DNA of 64,000 nucleotides, from contig JANQNO010000005.1 in assembly GCA_028279555.1 (NCBI GenBank), positions 744,001-808,000 of the forward strand, in the 5' to 3' direction. A model generated the notes under the pieces. It searched no databases. It saw nothing but the letters and a program-made list of their open reading frames with translations, and was not told the origin of the DNA. Of the stretch, positions 44,658 to 53,695 are shown piece after piece. The first letter of the stretch is position 1; every line of letters begins with the position of its first letter. The position numbers were made by a program, and so were the translations under genes. Source of the DNA: Sphingorhabdus sp. Its GTDB lineage: Bacteria; Pseudomonadota; Alphaproteobacteria; Sphingomonadales; Sphingomonadaceae.

Positions 44658-45413
44658 ATGCCCTCACACAAAACCCAGCGCCGGCGCGGCAAGGCCAAAA
44701 CCAGCGGGAACCCCAAATTCTGGGGCAAGCATGCCGTCTATGCCGCGCTCGACAATCCGGAGCGGACGGTGGTCAAACTATGGGGCACGCGGCCTGCGCT
44801 CGCCGAGATCGTTATTCCCGATGACCTGACGGTGCAATTTGCAGAGGTTACCGACCTTGCTCGTTTCGTTCCCAGGGATGCCCCGCATCAGGGCCTGGTT
44901 GCCGAGGTGCTGCCGCTGGAAGATCAATGGCTATCCGATATTTTCCCCGATGATGAGGGTGACCAACGCCCGATATTGGTGCTCGATCAGGTGACCGATC
45001 CGCACAATGTCGGAGCCATCTTTCGCAGCGCCGCCGCCTTCGGCGCGTTGGCCATCGTCACGCAGGACCGGCATGCACCGCCCGAATCCGGCGTTTTGGC
45101 GAAAGCGGCATCGGGCGCGCTGGAACTCGTGCCATGGGTTCGCGTCGTCAACCTGGCACGCGCGCTCGATGAAATTGCGGAGCATGGCTATTGGCGCATC
45201 GGGCTGACCGGCCATAGCGAAACAGCATTGGCCGACGCGCTGACGCCCAATCGCAATTGCCTGGTGCTCGGCGCAGAGGGCGAAGGTATGCGGCATAATA
45301 TCGAAGAACATTGCGATGCTCTCGCAAAACTGCCAATCAAGGATCAGATGGAAAGCCTCAATGTATCGAATGCGGCGGCGGTGGCACTTTATGCAGCAAC
45401 GACGGGCCAATAG
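44658..45413 (+). CDS. rlmB: SpoU-type 23S rRNA (guanosine-2'-O-)-methyltransferase
   Basis: 251 residues: a short L30e-like substrate domain (FWGKHAVYAALDNPER) followed by the SPOUT knot domain with LDQVTDPHNVGAIFRSA, LGAEGEGMR and LPIKDQMESLNVSNAAAVALY, the three SpoU motifs that form the SAM site. This is the RlmB/TrmH-group 3 pattern, methylating G2251 of 23S rRNA. It diverges from tRNA-Tyr, an arrangement common in alphaproteobacteria (established observation, from memory). Confidence 0.93.
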   Translation: MPSHKTQRRRGKAKTSGNPKFWGKHAVYAALDNPERTVVKLWGTRPALAEIVIPDDLTVQFAEVTDLARFVPRDAPHQGLVAEVLPLEDQWLSDIFPDDEGDQRPILVLDQVTDPHNVGAIFRSAAAFGALAIVTQDRHAPPESGVLAKAASGALELVPWVRVVNLARALDEIAEHGYWRIGLTGHSETALADALTPNRNCLVLGAEGEGMRHNIEEHCDALAKLPIKDQMESLNVSNAAAVALYAATTGQ

Positions 45414-45422
45414 GAGACAATG

Positions 45423-46556
45423 ATGAAATTCAAGCGAATAGCAGCCATTGGAATAGCGGGTGCCGCGTCATTTGCATTATCCGCCTGTCTCGTCCTGCCG
45501 GGCGATTTCACCAGCGATATGATGGTCAAACGTTCGGGAGAGTTCAGCTTTTCCTACAAGGGCGAAATCCAGCTTCTGGGGCTTGCGACGTTGCTTAACA
45601 ACGATCTCGATAGCGAAGAAGATACGCTGGAGTTCGAGGCAACTTGCTGGACAAGCCCGGATGACAAGAAGGACAAGGCCGAAAAAGAGGCCGAGGAAAA
45701 GAAACAGAAAAAGTTGAGCAAGGCGCGCAAGGAAGGCGCGCGGAATGCGGCAGCTCTTGGCCGGATCAAGACGACAAGTTCCGGCACCGCTGCATCGGCG
45801 ACCGCGGAAGAAGATTATTCGTTGCAGGATGAGAACCAATCCGAAGACAAGGATGAAACCGCAGGCGACGCAGCGGAAGAGGCGGCTGAGGCGGCCGCCG
45901 AAGCGGTCGCCATTGCCGTAACGAGCGCCGATGACGATTTCGAAATAGAGGAACGCGATTGCACAAAAGAAGAAATCGCGGAACAAAAGGAAGAGTGGGA
46001 AAAGCGGCAGAGCCGCCGCAAGAAGACCCAGGAAGAACAGCAGAAAATGTTCTCCATGCTGCTGGGCGGAATCGATCCCAAGGATCCGAAAACGATCGAG
46101 CGCTTTACCAAGGAGGTGGAGCGGCTGGCAGCCTGGAACACTGTCGAGCATCTGGGCGATGGGAAATTCAAGATCGACTACAGCACCAAGGGTATGCTTG
46201 CCGACGATTTCGCATTCCCGGTTATACCCCGCTATGCGATCGGCGAGCCGATGATCCATATCACCCGGTGGGACAATGGCCGGCTGCGGGTAGAAGCGCC
46301 GTCCTTTCACAATGACCCCGACTTTTCGATGATGGCGATGTTCGGTGCGGGTAGCATGATGGGGCTCGGCCGCGGCAGCAAAGCGCCCGAGCCGCTGGAG
46401 ATCAGCGGTACTTTCACGCTGAAGACAGACGCCCCCATCCTTGCCAACAATACCGACGAGGGGCCTTCGGACGAGGGCGACGGCATGCAGACTTTGACCT
46501 GGGAGATCGGGCCAAAGACATTTGGCCCGCCGATGGCGCTGCTGCGGCTTCGATAG
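45423..46556 (+). CDS. Lipoprotein with long charged low-complexity insert, function unknown
   Basis: 377 residues. The signal peptide ends in the lipobox ALSAC (Cys22), and the mature protein starts with a hydrophilic domain (SGEFSFSYKGEIQLLG). Between about residues 80 and 200 lies a low-complexity stretch rich in Lys, Glu and Ala with possible coiled-coil character; the C-terminal part (about 235-377) is again folded, with WNTVEHLGDGKFKIDY. No family is recognised. The second ATG (45423) has GGAG at the right distance; the ATG at 45420 is too close. Confidence 0.75.
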   Translation: MKFKRIAAIGIAGAASFALSACLVLPGDFTSDMMVKRSGEFSFSYKGEIQLLGLATLLNNDLDSEEDTLEFEATCWTSPDDKKDKAEKEAEEKKQKKLSKARKEGARNAAALGRIKTTSSGTAASATAEEDYSLQDENQSEDKDETAGDAAEEAAEAAAEAVAIAVTSADDDFEIEERDCTKEEIAEQKEEWEKRQSRRKKTQEEQQKMFSMLLGGIDPKDPKTIERFTKEVERLAAWNTVEHLGDGKFKIDYSTKGMLADDFAFPVIPRYAIGEPMIHITRWDNGRLRVEAPSFHNDPDFSMMAMFGAGSMMGLGRGSKAPEPLEISGTFTLKTDAPILANNTDEGPSDEGDGMQTLTWEIGPKTFGPPMALLRLR

Positions 46557-46558
46557 AA

Positions 46559-47182
46559 ATGGGCCTTTCCGCTCAGCAGATCAGGGATTCGATCGACACG
46601 CTCGCTTCGCGCGAAAAAGGATTTGCAGAGGCTCTGGAGCATTCGGGCTATCCTGAGGCGAGATCGCGCGATCCAGGATATACAACGCTGCTGCGCACCA
46701 TCGTCGGGCAGCAGGTCAGCGTCGCTGCGGCTTCTTCGGTCTGGAACAAGCTGGAGGGGCTTCTGGGTGACGGATGCCCCGCAGAGACCCTGATCACACA
46801 GGATTTCGATACCTTAAGGGGCTGCGGGCTATCACGTCAGAAACAGGGCTATGCCCGCTCGCTTGCCGAGCTTGTTCTTTCGGGCGACTTGCCGCTGGAC
46901 AATCTGCCCGATGATGACGAGGATGCGATTGGCTATCTCACCCAAGTAAAGGGCATCGGACGCTGGTCTGCGGAAATCTATCTTTTATTCGCTGAGGGCC
47001 GCCCGGACATATGGCCAGCGGGCGATCTCGCCGTTCAGGAAGGTGTAAAGCGGCTATTGGGACGCAAGCGCCGCCCGGACGAGAAGCGAACAAGAATCTT
47101 GGCCAAGAAATGGAGTCCGCATCGCGGTGCGGCAGCGATTTTCAGCTGGCATATCTATTCGACGGGATTCGAAGCGATCTGA
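46559..47182 (+). CDS. DNA-3-methyladenine glycosylase II-like (AlkA/HhH-GPD)
   Basis: 207 residues; removes alkylated bases from DNA. The HhH-GPD core shows LLRTIVGQQVS, the helix-hairpin-helix LTQVKGIGRWSAEIYLL (127-143) and the catalytic Asp156 in WPAGDLAVQ. It lacks the N-terminal beta domain of E. coli AlkA and is closer to the short AlkA/Mag1 form. It starts two bases after the lipoprotein gene, which suggests shared transcription, and its 3' end overlaps the opposite-strand gene by 28 bases. Confidence 0.88.
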   Translation: MGLSAQQIRDSIDTLASREKGFAEALEHSGYPEARSRDPGYTTLLRTIVGQQVSVAAASSVWNKLEGLLGDGCPAETLITQDFDTLRGCGLSRQKQGYARSLAELVLSGDLPLDNLPDDDEDAIGYLTQVKGIGRWSAEIYLLFAEGRPDIWPAGDLAVQEGVKRLLGRKRRPDEKRTRILAKKWSPHRGAAAIFSWHIYSTGFEAI

Positions 47183-47784
47183 CCGGCGCTAGCCGCCGGT
47201 TCCGCGGCAGGTGGTTCGGTCGTATTTTCATTGTCCGCAATGATTGTTTCGGGCTGGGTCAAATCCTCCAGCGTCAACAGCTCCACGTCCGGATTGAGGC
47301 CTTTCAACTCGCGCAGAAAGCTTTTCGGCTTTTTGAAATATTTGCTTTTCCGGTTCACATTCAGATCAAACAGCGCCGCAGCTTCCATCACGAAATGCAC
47401 GCAGTTGCGCTTGCCCAGATTATAGCCCTTGCCGGGAATGTCGCGCCATGCCTCGACATGCGCCATCAGTTTCTTGTAACCGGCATCGTCGAGACGCAGG
47501 GTAAAATGCGCGTCGCTGTCTTCGACATATTTCAGCTTCTTGGTTTCCATCATGTGATAGACCGAGCCAAACAGGATCGCCGGTGAGGTGCGCTTGGCCG
47601 TGAAACCATAATTGGTATCGATGACTTCCCCCGTTTCCTCGATCGTTCCCTGCAATCGAATGAAGGCATGCGGGAAATAGGCGACATCGAAATCATGGCT
47701 ATAAAAGGTTGCGAGAATTTCCGCCTTCGCGGGCGATATGGCCATGACGAGCGAGAAGGCAATCATCAGGATTCGCAAGCGCAT
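47155..47784 (-). CDS. Secreted hypothetical protein, possible NC-type thiol fold
   Basis: 209 residues with a signal peptide (about 1-22). The mature part has AILATFYSHDFDVAYFPHAFIRLQG and a conserved-looking GYNLGKRNCVHFVMEAA, where an N-C pair starts a helix as in LRAT/NlpC-like thiol enzymes; the matching histidine may be that in FPHAF. The function is unknown. The C-terminus is an Ala/Pro/Glu-rich tail. ATG at 47784 is six bases after GGAG. It overlaps the glycosylase gene tail-to-tail. Confidence 0.65.
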   Translation of the reverse strand: MRLRILMIAFSLVMAISPAKAEILATFYSHDFDVAYFPHAFIRLQGTIEETGEVIDTNYGFTAKRTSPAILFGSVYHMMETKKLKYVEDSDAHFTLRLDDAGYKKLMAHVEAWRDIPGKGYNLGKRNCVHFVMEAAALFDLNVNRKSKYFKKPKSFLRELKGLNPDVELLTLEDLTQPETIIADNENTTEPPAAEPAASAGQIASNPVE

Positions 47785-47906
47785 AATCATCTCCGGGAGG
47801 GCAGTATGCGCTGACCATACCAATGCCGTAACGGCAGTTCAAGAAAGGCTTGACTAGGCCAACTAATTGCTGTGGCCTGAAGGCCGTTGAAAAGAGGAGA
47901 GAGGCC

Positions 47907-48737
47907 GTGTCTGAAACGCGCAAGAGTATTTTCATTACCGGTGGTGCATCGGGGCTGGGGCGTGAGGTTGCCCGATTCTTCGCGGGAAAAGGCTGGTTTG
48001 TCGGGATTGCCGACGTCAATCAGATCGGCATGCAGGAAACAGCAGCAATGCTGCCTGCGGGCCAAAGCTCGATCCACAAGCTCGACGTAACCGACCGCAG
48101 GCAATGGAAAGAAGCTGTCGCCGAATTTGCGGAGCAAACCGGCGGCGCGATGCATGTGCTTTTCAACAATGCCGGTATTGGTTCAGGCGGGCCTATCCAG
48201 GAGATGACCGATGAAGAAATCGATCAATTGATAGCCATCAATATTACCGGCTGTATCAACGGCACAAGGGCCTGTTTCGAACTCCTCAAAAACACCGAAG
48301 AAAGCTGCGTGTTATACACCGCGTCGGCGGCCGGCATCTATGGTGTGGCCGATCTCAGCGTCTATAGCGCGACCAAATTTGCAGTGCGCGGCCTTGCGGA
48401 ATCGCATGATCTGGAATTTCAGAAATATGGCATCAAATCGCGGTCATTGATGCCCGGATTTGTCGACACAAATATCATCGCGGGCGTTTCCGAAGGCACC
48501 AATATGAGCGGCAAGGAAATGCTCGAAGATGCAGGTATTCTTGTCAGCCCGGTATCGATCATCGGGCCGGCAGCCTGGGAAGCGGTGCATGGCAACAAAA
48601 TACATACGCCCGTCAACAAAATGGCGAAACAGCTGGCCTTTGCCGCGCGCTGGATGCCGGGCAAGCTGCGCAAGCAGAATACTGGCCTGACCGGAGACCT
48701 GAAGCTTGGCGATATGGTTGCCAGCCATCAGGAATAG
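47907..48737 (+). CDS. Short-chain dehydrogenase/reductase
   Basis: 276 residues: cofactor loop TGGASGLG (11-18), NNAGIGSGG (87-95) and catalytic Ser140, Tyr153 and Lys157 (YSATK). The long C-terminal part after residue 190 (with MAKQLAFAARWMPG) resembles SDRs that act on retinol- or sterol-like or other lipophilic alcohols. The start is GTG at 47907 after GAGGAGAGAGG. It converges on phhB. The substrate is not known. Confidence 0.85.
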   Translation: MSETRKSIFITGGASGLGREVARFFAGKGWFVGIADVNQIGMQETAAMLPAGQSSIHKLDVTDRRQWKEAVAEFAEQTGGAMHVLFNNAGIGSGGPIQEMTDEEIDQLIAINITGCINGTRACFELLKNTEESCVLYTASAAGIYGVADLSVYSATKFAVRGLAESHDLEFQKYGIKSRSLMPGFVDTNIIAGVSEGTNMSGKEMLEDAGILVSPVSIIGPAAWEAVHGNKIHTPVNKMAKQLAFAARWMPGKLRKQNTGLTGDLKLGDMVASHQE

Positions 48738-48753
48738 CTTTCAATGCCGGCAT

Positions 48754-49044
48754 TCAGACGATCGCGTCCATCTGCCGTGCTAGATCGATATCGCGCTGTG
48801 ACAACCCTCCCGCATCATGCGTCGTAAGCAGGATCTCAACCCGGTTATAGACATTTGACCATTCGGGATGGTGATCGGCTTTCTCTGCCAATATCGCAAC
48901 ATGCGCCATAAAGGCGAAAGCCGCGGCAAAATCGTCGAATGTGATCAGCCGCCTGATCCCGTCGCGGTCTGCATCAAATGACCATTCGGTCAGCTCTTTC
49001 AGCGCTTCTTCCCGCGCCGCATCGTCCAGCCTTTGGACAGTCAT
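48754..49044 (-). CDS. phhB: 4a-hydroxytetrahydrobiopterin dehydratase (pterin carbinolamine dehydratase)
   Basis: 96 residues; the enzyme recycles the pterin cofactor of aromatic amino acid hydroxylases by dehydrating 4a-carbinolamine. The signature [14 protein letters not shown] lies near residues 58-71, with the catalytic histidines, and the C-terminal [13 protein letters not shown] is typical. ATG at 49044 follows GGAGAAGG; the frame is open 17 codons upstream. No phenylalanine hydroxylase is in the window. Confidence 0.92.
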   Translation of the reverse strand: MTVQRLDDAAREEALKELTEWSFDADRDGIRRLITFDDFAAAFAFMAHVAILAEKADHHPEWSNVYNRVEILLTTHDAGGLSQRDIDLARQMDAIV

Positions 49045-49093
49045 CGCCTTCTCCTTGCTTGGCTTTTTGCGGATACTATGCCTATGAGCCAAC

Positions 49094-49711
49094 ATGACTG
49101 ACGGTCAAGTAGCTCCAGCCTCTATTTTACTCGACAATGTCGCGGCAATCCGCGGCGGCAGACTGGTTTTGCAAAAATTGTCGCTGCACGCCGAGGCAGG
49201 CGATATCATCTGGCTGCGCGGCGCGAATGGCAGCGGCAAATCGACCTTGCTGCGCTTGATAGCCGGCCTGCTGCCGGCTGCGGCAGGCCGCCGCGAAATC
49301 ACCGGCAACATGGCGCTGGCCGATGAGCGTATGGCGCTCGACCTGTCCCAGACTTTGGAAGAAGCCCTTGATTTCTGGGCTGCGCTTGACGGCAGCCCCC
49401 CTACCCTGCGGCAGGAGGCATTGGACGCCTTTGACCTTTCAGCGCTCGCCGATATTCCTGCCGGGTATCTTTCATCGGGTCAGCGGCGGCGCGCGGCGCT
49501 TGCCAGAATCGTTGCCTCTGCTGCGCCGATATGGCTGCTCGATGAACCCTATAACGGCCTCGACAGCGCCAATGCCGCGCGGCTCGACAGCAGGCTCCTC
49601 AAACATGCCAGCGCCGGCGGCATCGCGCTGGTCGCCGCGCATCAGCCGAGCAGCATCAATGTCGCGGCGACCCTGTCGCTCGATGACGAGAGCAGGCTGC
49701 AAGCCGCATGA
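49094..49711 (+). CDS. ccmA: Haem ABC exporter ATP-binding subunit CcmA
   Basis: 205 residues; the ATPase of the CcmABCD system for cytochrome c maturation. Walker [10 protein letters not shown] (about 49-57), ABC signature LSSGQRRR, Walker [13 protein letters not shown] and switch His in AAHQPSS are present, and the [20 protein letters not shown] end is CcmA-like. It overlaps ccmB by four bases. Only ccmA and ccmB are here; ccmC and later genes must lie elsewhere. Confidence 0.93.
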   Translation: MTDGQVAPASILLDNVAAIRGGRLVLQKLSLHAEAGDIIWLRGANGSGKSTLLRLIAGLLPAAAGRREITGNMALADERMALDLSQTLEEALDFWAALDGSPPTLRQEALDAFDLSALADIPAGYLSSGQRRRAALARIVASAAPIWLLDEPYNGLDSANAARLDSRLLKHASAGGIALVAAHQPSSINVAATLSLDDESRLQAA

Positions 49712-50355
49712 AGAACCTGTTTCTCCTGCTGCGCCGGGAAATGCGCATTGCCTGGACCGGCGGCGGGCTCTGGCTGCCGATCATCTTCTTTCTGACGGTT
49801 GCAACGCTGTTTCCCTTCGTCACCGGACCGGACAAGCCGCTGCTCGCGAAGACCGGCGGCGGCGTCTTGTGGATCGCCGCCCTGCTCGCCAGCCTTCTGC
49901 CGATCGAGCGGCTGATTCTGCCTGACCGCGAGGATGGTTTCCTGGATCAGCTCGCCATTCGCGGCTGGTCCGACGAATGGGTCGCATTGGTCAAGATCGC
50001 CGGGCATATCCTGGCATTCGGTATTCCGCTGCTGCTCGCCAGCCTGATTGGATCGGCGCTGATCGGCCTGCCGGAGGAAAAACTGGGAACATTGCTCCTT
50101 GGCCTGGCATTCGCGTTGCCTGCACTGGCCGGTCTTGGCGTGACCATCGCCGCGCTGACCGCCGGCCTGCATGGCGCAAGCGCGCTTGGCGGGCTGCTGC
50201 TGGTCCCGCTTGCGATCCCGCTTTTGATTTTCGGCGCGGGCTCGCTCGCTGAAAATCCGGGCAACGCCATGCAGCTTCTCATTGCAACATCGCTGGCAAT
50301 GACCGCGGTTTCACCCTTTGCGGCTGGCGCGGCGCTCAAGGCCGGACGCGAATAG
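49708..50355 (+). CDS. ccmB: Haem ABC exporter permease CcmB
   Basis: 215 residues with six hydrophobic segments. The opening LLRREMRIAW, DREDGFLDQLAIRG and the central LLVPLAIPLLIFGAG segment are characteristic of CcmB, which forms the membrane channel with CcmC for haem presentation to CcmE. It is translationally coupled to ccmA (ATGA) and converges on an SDR gene with two bases between stops. Confidence 0.93.
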   Translation: MKNLFLLLRREMRIAWTGGGLWLPIIFFLTVATLFPFVTGPDKPLLAKTGGGVLWIAALLASLLPIERLILPDREDGFLDQLAIRGWSDEWVALVKIAGHILAFGIPLLLASLIGSALIGLPEEKLGTLLLGLAFALPALAGLGVTIAALTAGLHGASALGGLLLVPLAIPLLIFGAGSLAENPGNAMQLLIATSLAMTAVSPFAAGAALKAGRE

Positions 50356-50357
50356 CG

Positions 50358-51179
50358 CTATCCGTCCATCTGCTGGGCATAACCGCCAGCCACCAGCGCC
50401 TCCATAAGGTCGAACAGCTTGTCGGGCTCCTTCGCTCGTAATTCGGGCATACTCGCCTCGGTTCCTTCTGCGATAACGACTTCGCGCTTTCCGTCCTCAA
50501 GCGCATCCCAGATGATCCTGGCGACATCTGCCGGGTCCAGGCCATTGTCGATTGCGGCATCGCTTTTCCCCCGAACGCTGCCATCGCCGGAAAGCGCATT
50601 GCGCGACACGTTGGTCCGCACCGATCCGGGCGCGATATTCAAAACCTGAATGCCCTGCCCTGCGACCTCGGTTCGAAGCGCATCGCCATAACCGATCAAT
50701 CCGTGCTTCGCCGCACAATAGGCGGTGCGCATCGGCACGCCGACCTTCCCGGCCACGCTGGAGATATTGATGATCGCCCCGCTTTGCTGCGCGAGCAGCG
50801 CCGGGAGCACAGCCTGGGTGAGCGCGATGGGCGCGAGCAAATCGATCTCGACAATCTGCTGATACACGGAAAACTGAGTGTCATGCGCGAGCGAGCGCTG
50901 CGAAATGCCCGCATTGTTGACGAGCACATCCACCCTGCCCTGCCAGCCGGTCGCCTTTTCGACCAAAGCCGGGATCCGGGCGTAGTCGGTGACCTCGAAA
51001 GGCAGGATAAAGCAGCGCTCTGATCCGCCGCAATCGCTCGCGACGTCTTCCAGCGCGCCGATATTGCGGCCGGACAAGACAGTTTTACCTCCGCCTGCCA
51101 CAAACTCTTTTGCCAGCGCGGCCCCAATTCCCGAAGACGCTCCGGTTATCCAGGCGACCTTGTCAGATTGATCCGTCAC
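50358..51179 (-). CDS. Short-chain dehydrogenase/reductase
   Basis: 273 residues: TGASSGIG near the N-terminus, NNAGISQRS, the catalytic Ser in INISSVAG and Tyr-Lys in YCAAKHG, followed by NIAPGSVRTNV. It resembles the DltE/YqjQ-type SDRs, substrate unknown. The start is GTG at 51179 with GGAAGGAGG upstream. The frame is open 98 codons further upstream, but that part is antisense to the NFU gene and has no SDR features. Confidence 0.87.
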   Translation of the reverse strand: MTDQSDKVAWITGASSGIGAALAKEFVAGGGKTVLSGRNIGALEDVASDCGGSERCFILPFEVTDYARIPALVEKATGWQGRVDVLVNNAGISQRSLAHDTQFSVYQQIVEIDLLAPIALTQAVLPALLAQQSGAIINISSVAGKVGVPMRTAYCAAKHGLIGYGDALRTEVAGQGIQVLNIAPGSVRTNVSRNALSGDGSVRGKSDAAIDNGLDPADVARIIWDALEDGKREVVIAEGTEASMPELRAKEPDKLFDLMEALVAGGYAQQMDG

Positions 51180-51240
51180 GCATCTTCCTCCTTCCAGAAA
51201 TTCCTCATCTGCCCTTGCCTTTTCGCCTGCCCGCGACCAC

Positions 51241-51825
51241 ATGGCAAGCATGCTGATAGAAACCGAAGCTACGCCCAATCCGGCGACCATCAAATTCCTG
51301 CCTGGCCGCGAAGTGATGGCCAGCGGCACGCGCGATTTTGCCGATCCCGAGGAAGCAGAGGCATCTCCACTGGCATCGGCCCTGTTTGCTCTGGGCGATG
51401 TGACCGGTGTTTTCTTCGGGTATGACTTTATTTCCGTGACGGCAGCGCCGGGGACCAACTGGGCCGAACTCAAGCCCGATGTGCTGGCAATCCTGCTCGA
51501 TCATTTCAGCGCGAACATGCCGCTATTTCACCCCGGCAGCGCTGCGGCCATATCGGTTCCTCCAGAGGACGACTATCCGCTCGACGATCCCGCCGATGAA
51601 GAGATCGTTGTCCAGATCAAGGAATTGATAGAGACGCGCGTGCGCCCGGCCGTGGCCAATGATGGCGGTGACATCATCTACCGGGGTTTTCAGAAAGGCG
51701 TTGTATTCCTGCAGTTGCAGGGCGCTTGTTCTGGCTGCCCGTCATCCACCATGACGCTCAAAAACGGCATAGAGCAGCTACTCAAACATTATGTTCCCGA
51801 GGTTACCGAAGTGCGGGCCGCCTAG
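51241..51825 (+). CDS. NFU-type iron-sulfur cluster scaffold/carrier protein
   Basis: 194 residues. The N-terminal domain (IETEATPNPATIKFLPG) matches the Nfu_N domain, and the C-terminal NifU domain has NDGGDI and the cluster ligands Cys163 and Cys166 in GACSGCPSST. Two such proteins form a bridged [4Fe-4S] cluster for delivery to target enzymes. ATG at 51241 or 51250 could start it; no strong ribosome site favours either. Downstream MiaB is one possible client. Confidence 0.92.
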   Translation: MASMLIETEATPNPATIKFLPGREVMASGTRDFADPEEAEASPLASALFALGDVTGVFFGYDFISVTAAPGTNWAELKPDVLAILLDHFSANMPLFHPGSAAAISVPPEDDYPLDDPADEEIVVQIKELIETRVRPAVANDGGDIIYRGFQKGVVFLQLQGACSGCPSSTMTLKNGIEQLLKHYVPEVTEVRAA

Positions 51826-51884
51826 CTGTGGATACCCGTCTCCCCCGCCGAGCCGCCCAAATCTGATCAGGAAGGTCTCCTGCC

Positions 51885-52481
51885 ATGCCCATAAACCAGC
51901 CGCTCGATGATGCCGCGCTCGACCAGATTTTCAGGAGCGCGCGAACCTATAACGGTTTTCTCGACCGCAGCGTCAGCGAGGAGCAGCTTCACGCGATCTG
52001 GGATTTGATGAAGATGGGGCCGACCTCGGCCAATTGCCTCCCGGCCCGGATCGTCTGGTGCGCTAGCCAGGATGCGAAGGAAAAGCTGGCAGCGCTGGCT
52101 ATGCCTGAAAATGGCGAGAAAATTTTGAGCGCACCGGTGACCGCGATCATCGGTATGGATCTCGAATTTCACGAAGAACTTCCTGATCTGTTCCCGCATA
52201 CCGACGCCAGAAGCTGGTTTGCCGGTAATGACGAACTCATCCAGTCGACCGCCTTTCGTAATTCGTCTTTGCAGGGTGCCTATTTCATTATTGCCGCGCG
52301 CGCATTGGGTCTTGATACAGGCCCGATGTCCGGCTTTGACAATGATGCGGTTGATGCAGCCTTTTATGCGGGGACCAGTATCAAGTCCAATTTCATTTCG
52401 ACTTTGGGTTATGGCGACCCGGACAGCATTTTCGATCGCAGCCCTCGCCCCGAATTTAGCCGCTTTAACAGCATCGCCTGA
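51885..52481 (+). CDS. Nitroreductase-family protein, RutE-like (malonic semialdehyde reductase)
   Basis: 198 residues with an FMN nitroreductase fold. The sequence LMKMGPTSANCLPARIVWC and the later GYGDPDS with FDRSPRPEFSRF match the RutE/YdfG branch that reduces malonic semialdehyde to 3-hydroxypropionate. No other rut genes are present, so the pyrimidine-catabolic role is uncertain. It lies between the NFU and tsaB genes. Confidence 0.88.
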   Translation: MPINQPLDDAALDQIFRSARTYNGFLDRSVSEEQLHAIWDLMKMGPTSANCLPARIVWCASQDAKEKLAALAMPENGEKILSAPVTAIIGMDLEFHEELPDLFPHTDARSWFAGNDELIQSTAFRNSSLQGAYFIIAARALGLDTGPMSGFDNDAVDAAFYAGTSIKSNFISTLGYGDPDSIFDRSPRPEFSRFNSIA

Positions 52482-52501
52482 TAGGCTAACCCGCCATTCC
52501 G

Positions 52502-53110
52502 ATGAGAATACTGGTTATCGACACGGCCACGCCGGCCTGCTCGGTCGCGCTGTTTGACGACAGCGACCTGATCGATGGCGCATATCTGGAGCTTGGCCGC
52601 GGCCATGCAGAACGGCTTGTCCCTATGATCGCGGAGCTTCCGGAGAAGGGCAAGGCAGAGCGCGTGCTAGTCAATGTCGGCCCGGGAAGCTTTACAGGGA
52701 TTCGCGTCGGCATTTCAGCAGCGCGGGCATTGAGCCTGGCGTGGAAAGCGGATTGCCGCGGCTATGGATGCCTGAATCTGATGGCGGCAATGGCCAGGTC
52801 CGAAGAGCAGATCGATGTTGCGATGCAAGGCGGACATGGCCAATTTTTCTTCCAGGCCTTTGGCGCAGATCTGACGCCAAAGACCGAACTTCGGTCGTTA
52901 ACGCCGGAGATGGCTGCCGAAGCGTCCAGCGCGCCGGTTGTTGCCGGAAGCGCAGCCGAAAGCCTTGTGGCATTGCGAGGATCGGGCAAGGCAATAGACA
53001 TGCTGCCGGATGCAAGACGGTGGCTGCTGATATCAAGCCTGCCGCCGCTCGAACCCAGGGCGATTTACGGCCGCGATGCGGATGCCAAACCGATGGCGGC
53101 GACGGCATGA
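52502..53110 (+). CDS. tsaB: tRNA t6A biosynthesis protein TsaB
   Basis: 202 residues. TsaB binds TsaD in the complex that puts threonylcarbamoyl on A37 of tRNAs reading ANN codons. The ASKHA fold opening MRILVIDTATPACSVAL, GRGHAERLVPMI and NVGPGSFTGIRVGISAARAL are diagnostic. It overlaps rimI by four bases (ATGA), a common arrangement. Confidence 0.94.
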   Translation: MRILVIDTATPACSVALFDDSDLIDGAYLELGRGHAERLVPMIAELPEKGKAERVLVNVGPGSFTGIRVGISAARALSLAWKADCRGYGCLNLMAAMARSEEQIDVAMQGGHGQFFFQAFGADLTPKTELRSLTPEMAAEASSAPVVAGSAAESLVALRGSGKAIDMLPDARRWLLISSLPPLEPRAIYGRDADAKPMAATA

Positions 53111-53574
53111 CCAACATCCGTATCGGCGATGCGCGAAATATCCCGGCAATCATGCCGATCATGGACGAGGCTTTCGATCCCTCATTCGGAGAAGCCTGGA
53201 CGGCAAGCCAGTGCATGGCGGCGCTGGCGCTGCCCTATTGCAACCTTCTGCTGGCGGAGAGTGGCGGCCGGATTATCGGCTTTGCCATTTCACGCTGGGT
53301 TCTCGATGAAGAAGAATTATTGATGATTGGCGTCGCGCCATCGCATCGCCGGAAAAAGATTGGCAGCAAGCTGATCGGCCATATGATCGAAAATGCCCGG
53401 GACTCGGGCCGAAAAGAACTTTTCCTCGAAGTGCGCGACGGGAATGAGGCGGTTCGGTTTTATTCTCGTCATGGTTTTTCCGAAATCGGAAGACGGAAAG
53501 AATATTATACAGGTGTCGAAAACATTAAAAGCGATGCAATTACAATGCGTCGCCCCATCGACTTGCCAAAATAG
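53107..53574 (+). CDS. rimI: Ribosomal protein S18 alanine N-acetyltransferase-like GNAT
   Basis: 155 residues. The GNAT core has the acyl-CoA loop (Q/R)-x-x-G-x-(G/A) as RRKKIGSKL, LMIGVAPSHRRK, LFLEVRDGNEAVRFYSRHGF and YYTG, matching RimI. It acetylates the S18 N-terminus in model species. The position right after tsaB, with an ATGA overlap, supports this. The ATG at 53107 is the start; the frame upstream is antisense/overlapping noise. Confidence 0.9.
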   Translation: MTNIRIGDARNIPAIMPIMDEAFDPSFGEAWTASQCMAALALPYCNLLLAESGGRIIGFAISRWVLDEEELLMIGVAPSHRRKKIGSKLIGHMIENARDSGRKELFLEVRDGNEAVRFYSRHGFSEIGRRKEYYTGVENIKSDAITMRRPIDLPK

Positions 53575-53695
53575 CAAATTCCCTCATTTGACTATGCACC
53601 AAGCGATGATAACTAGCGCTCTTGATCGATTTCAACAACATCGGTCAGTTCTGCTTTGAAAATAAAAATAGAATAATTCTGGTTGGAGAAATTTA

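Noticed and set aside
50358..51473. Extended 371-codon SDR frame
   Set aside because: The first 98 codons are antisense to the NFU gene and lack SDR features; GTG 51179 has a strong ribosome site.
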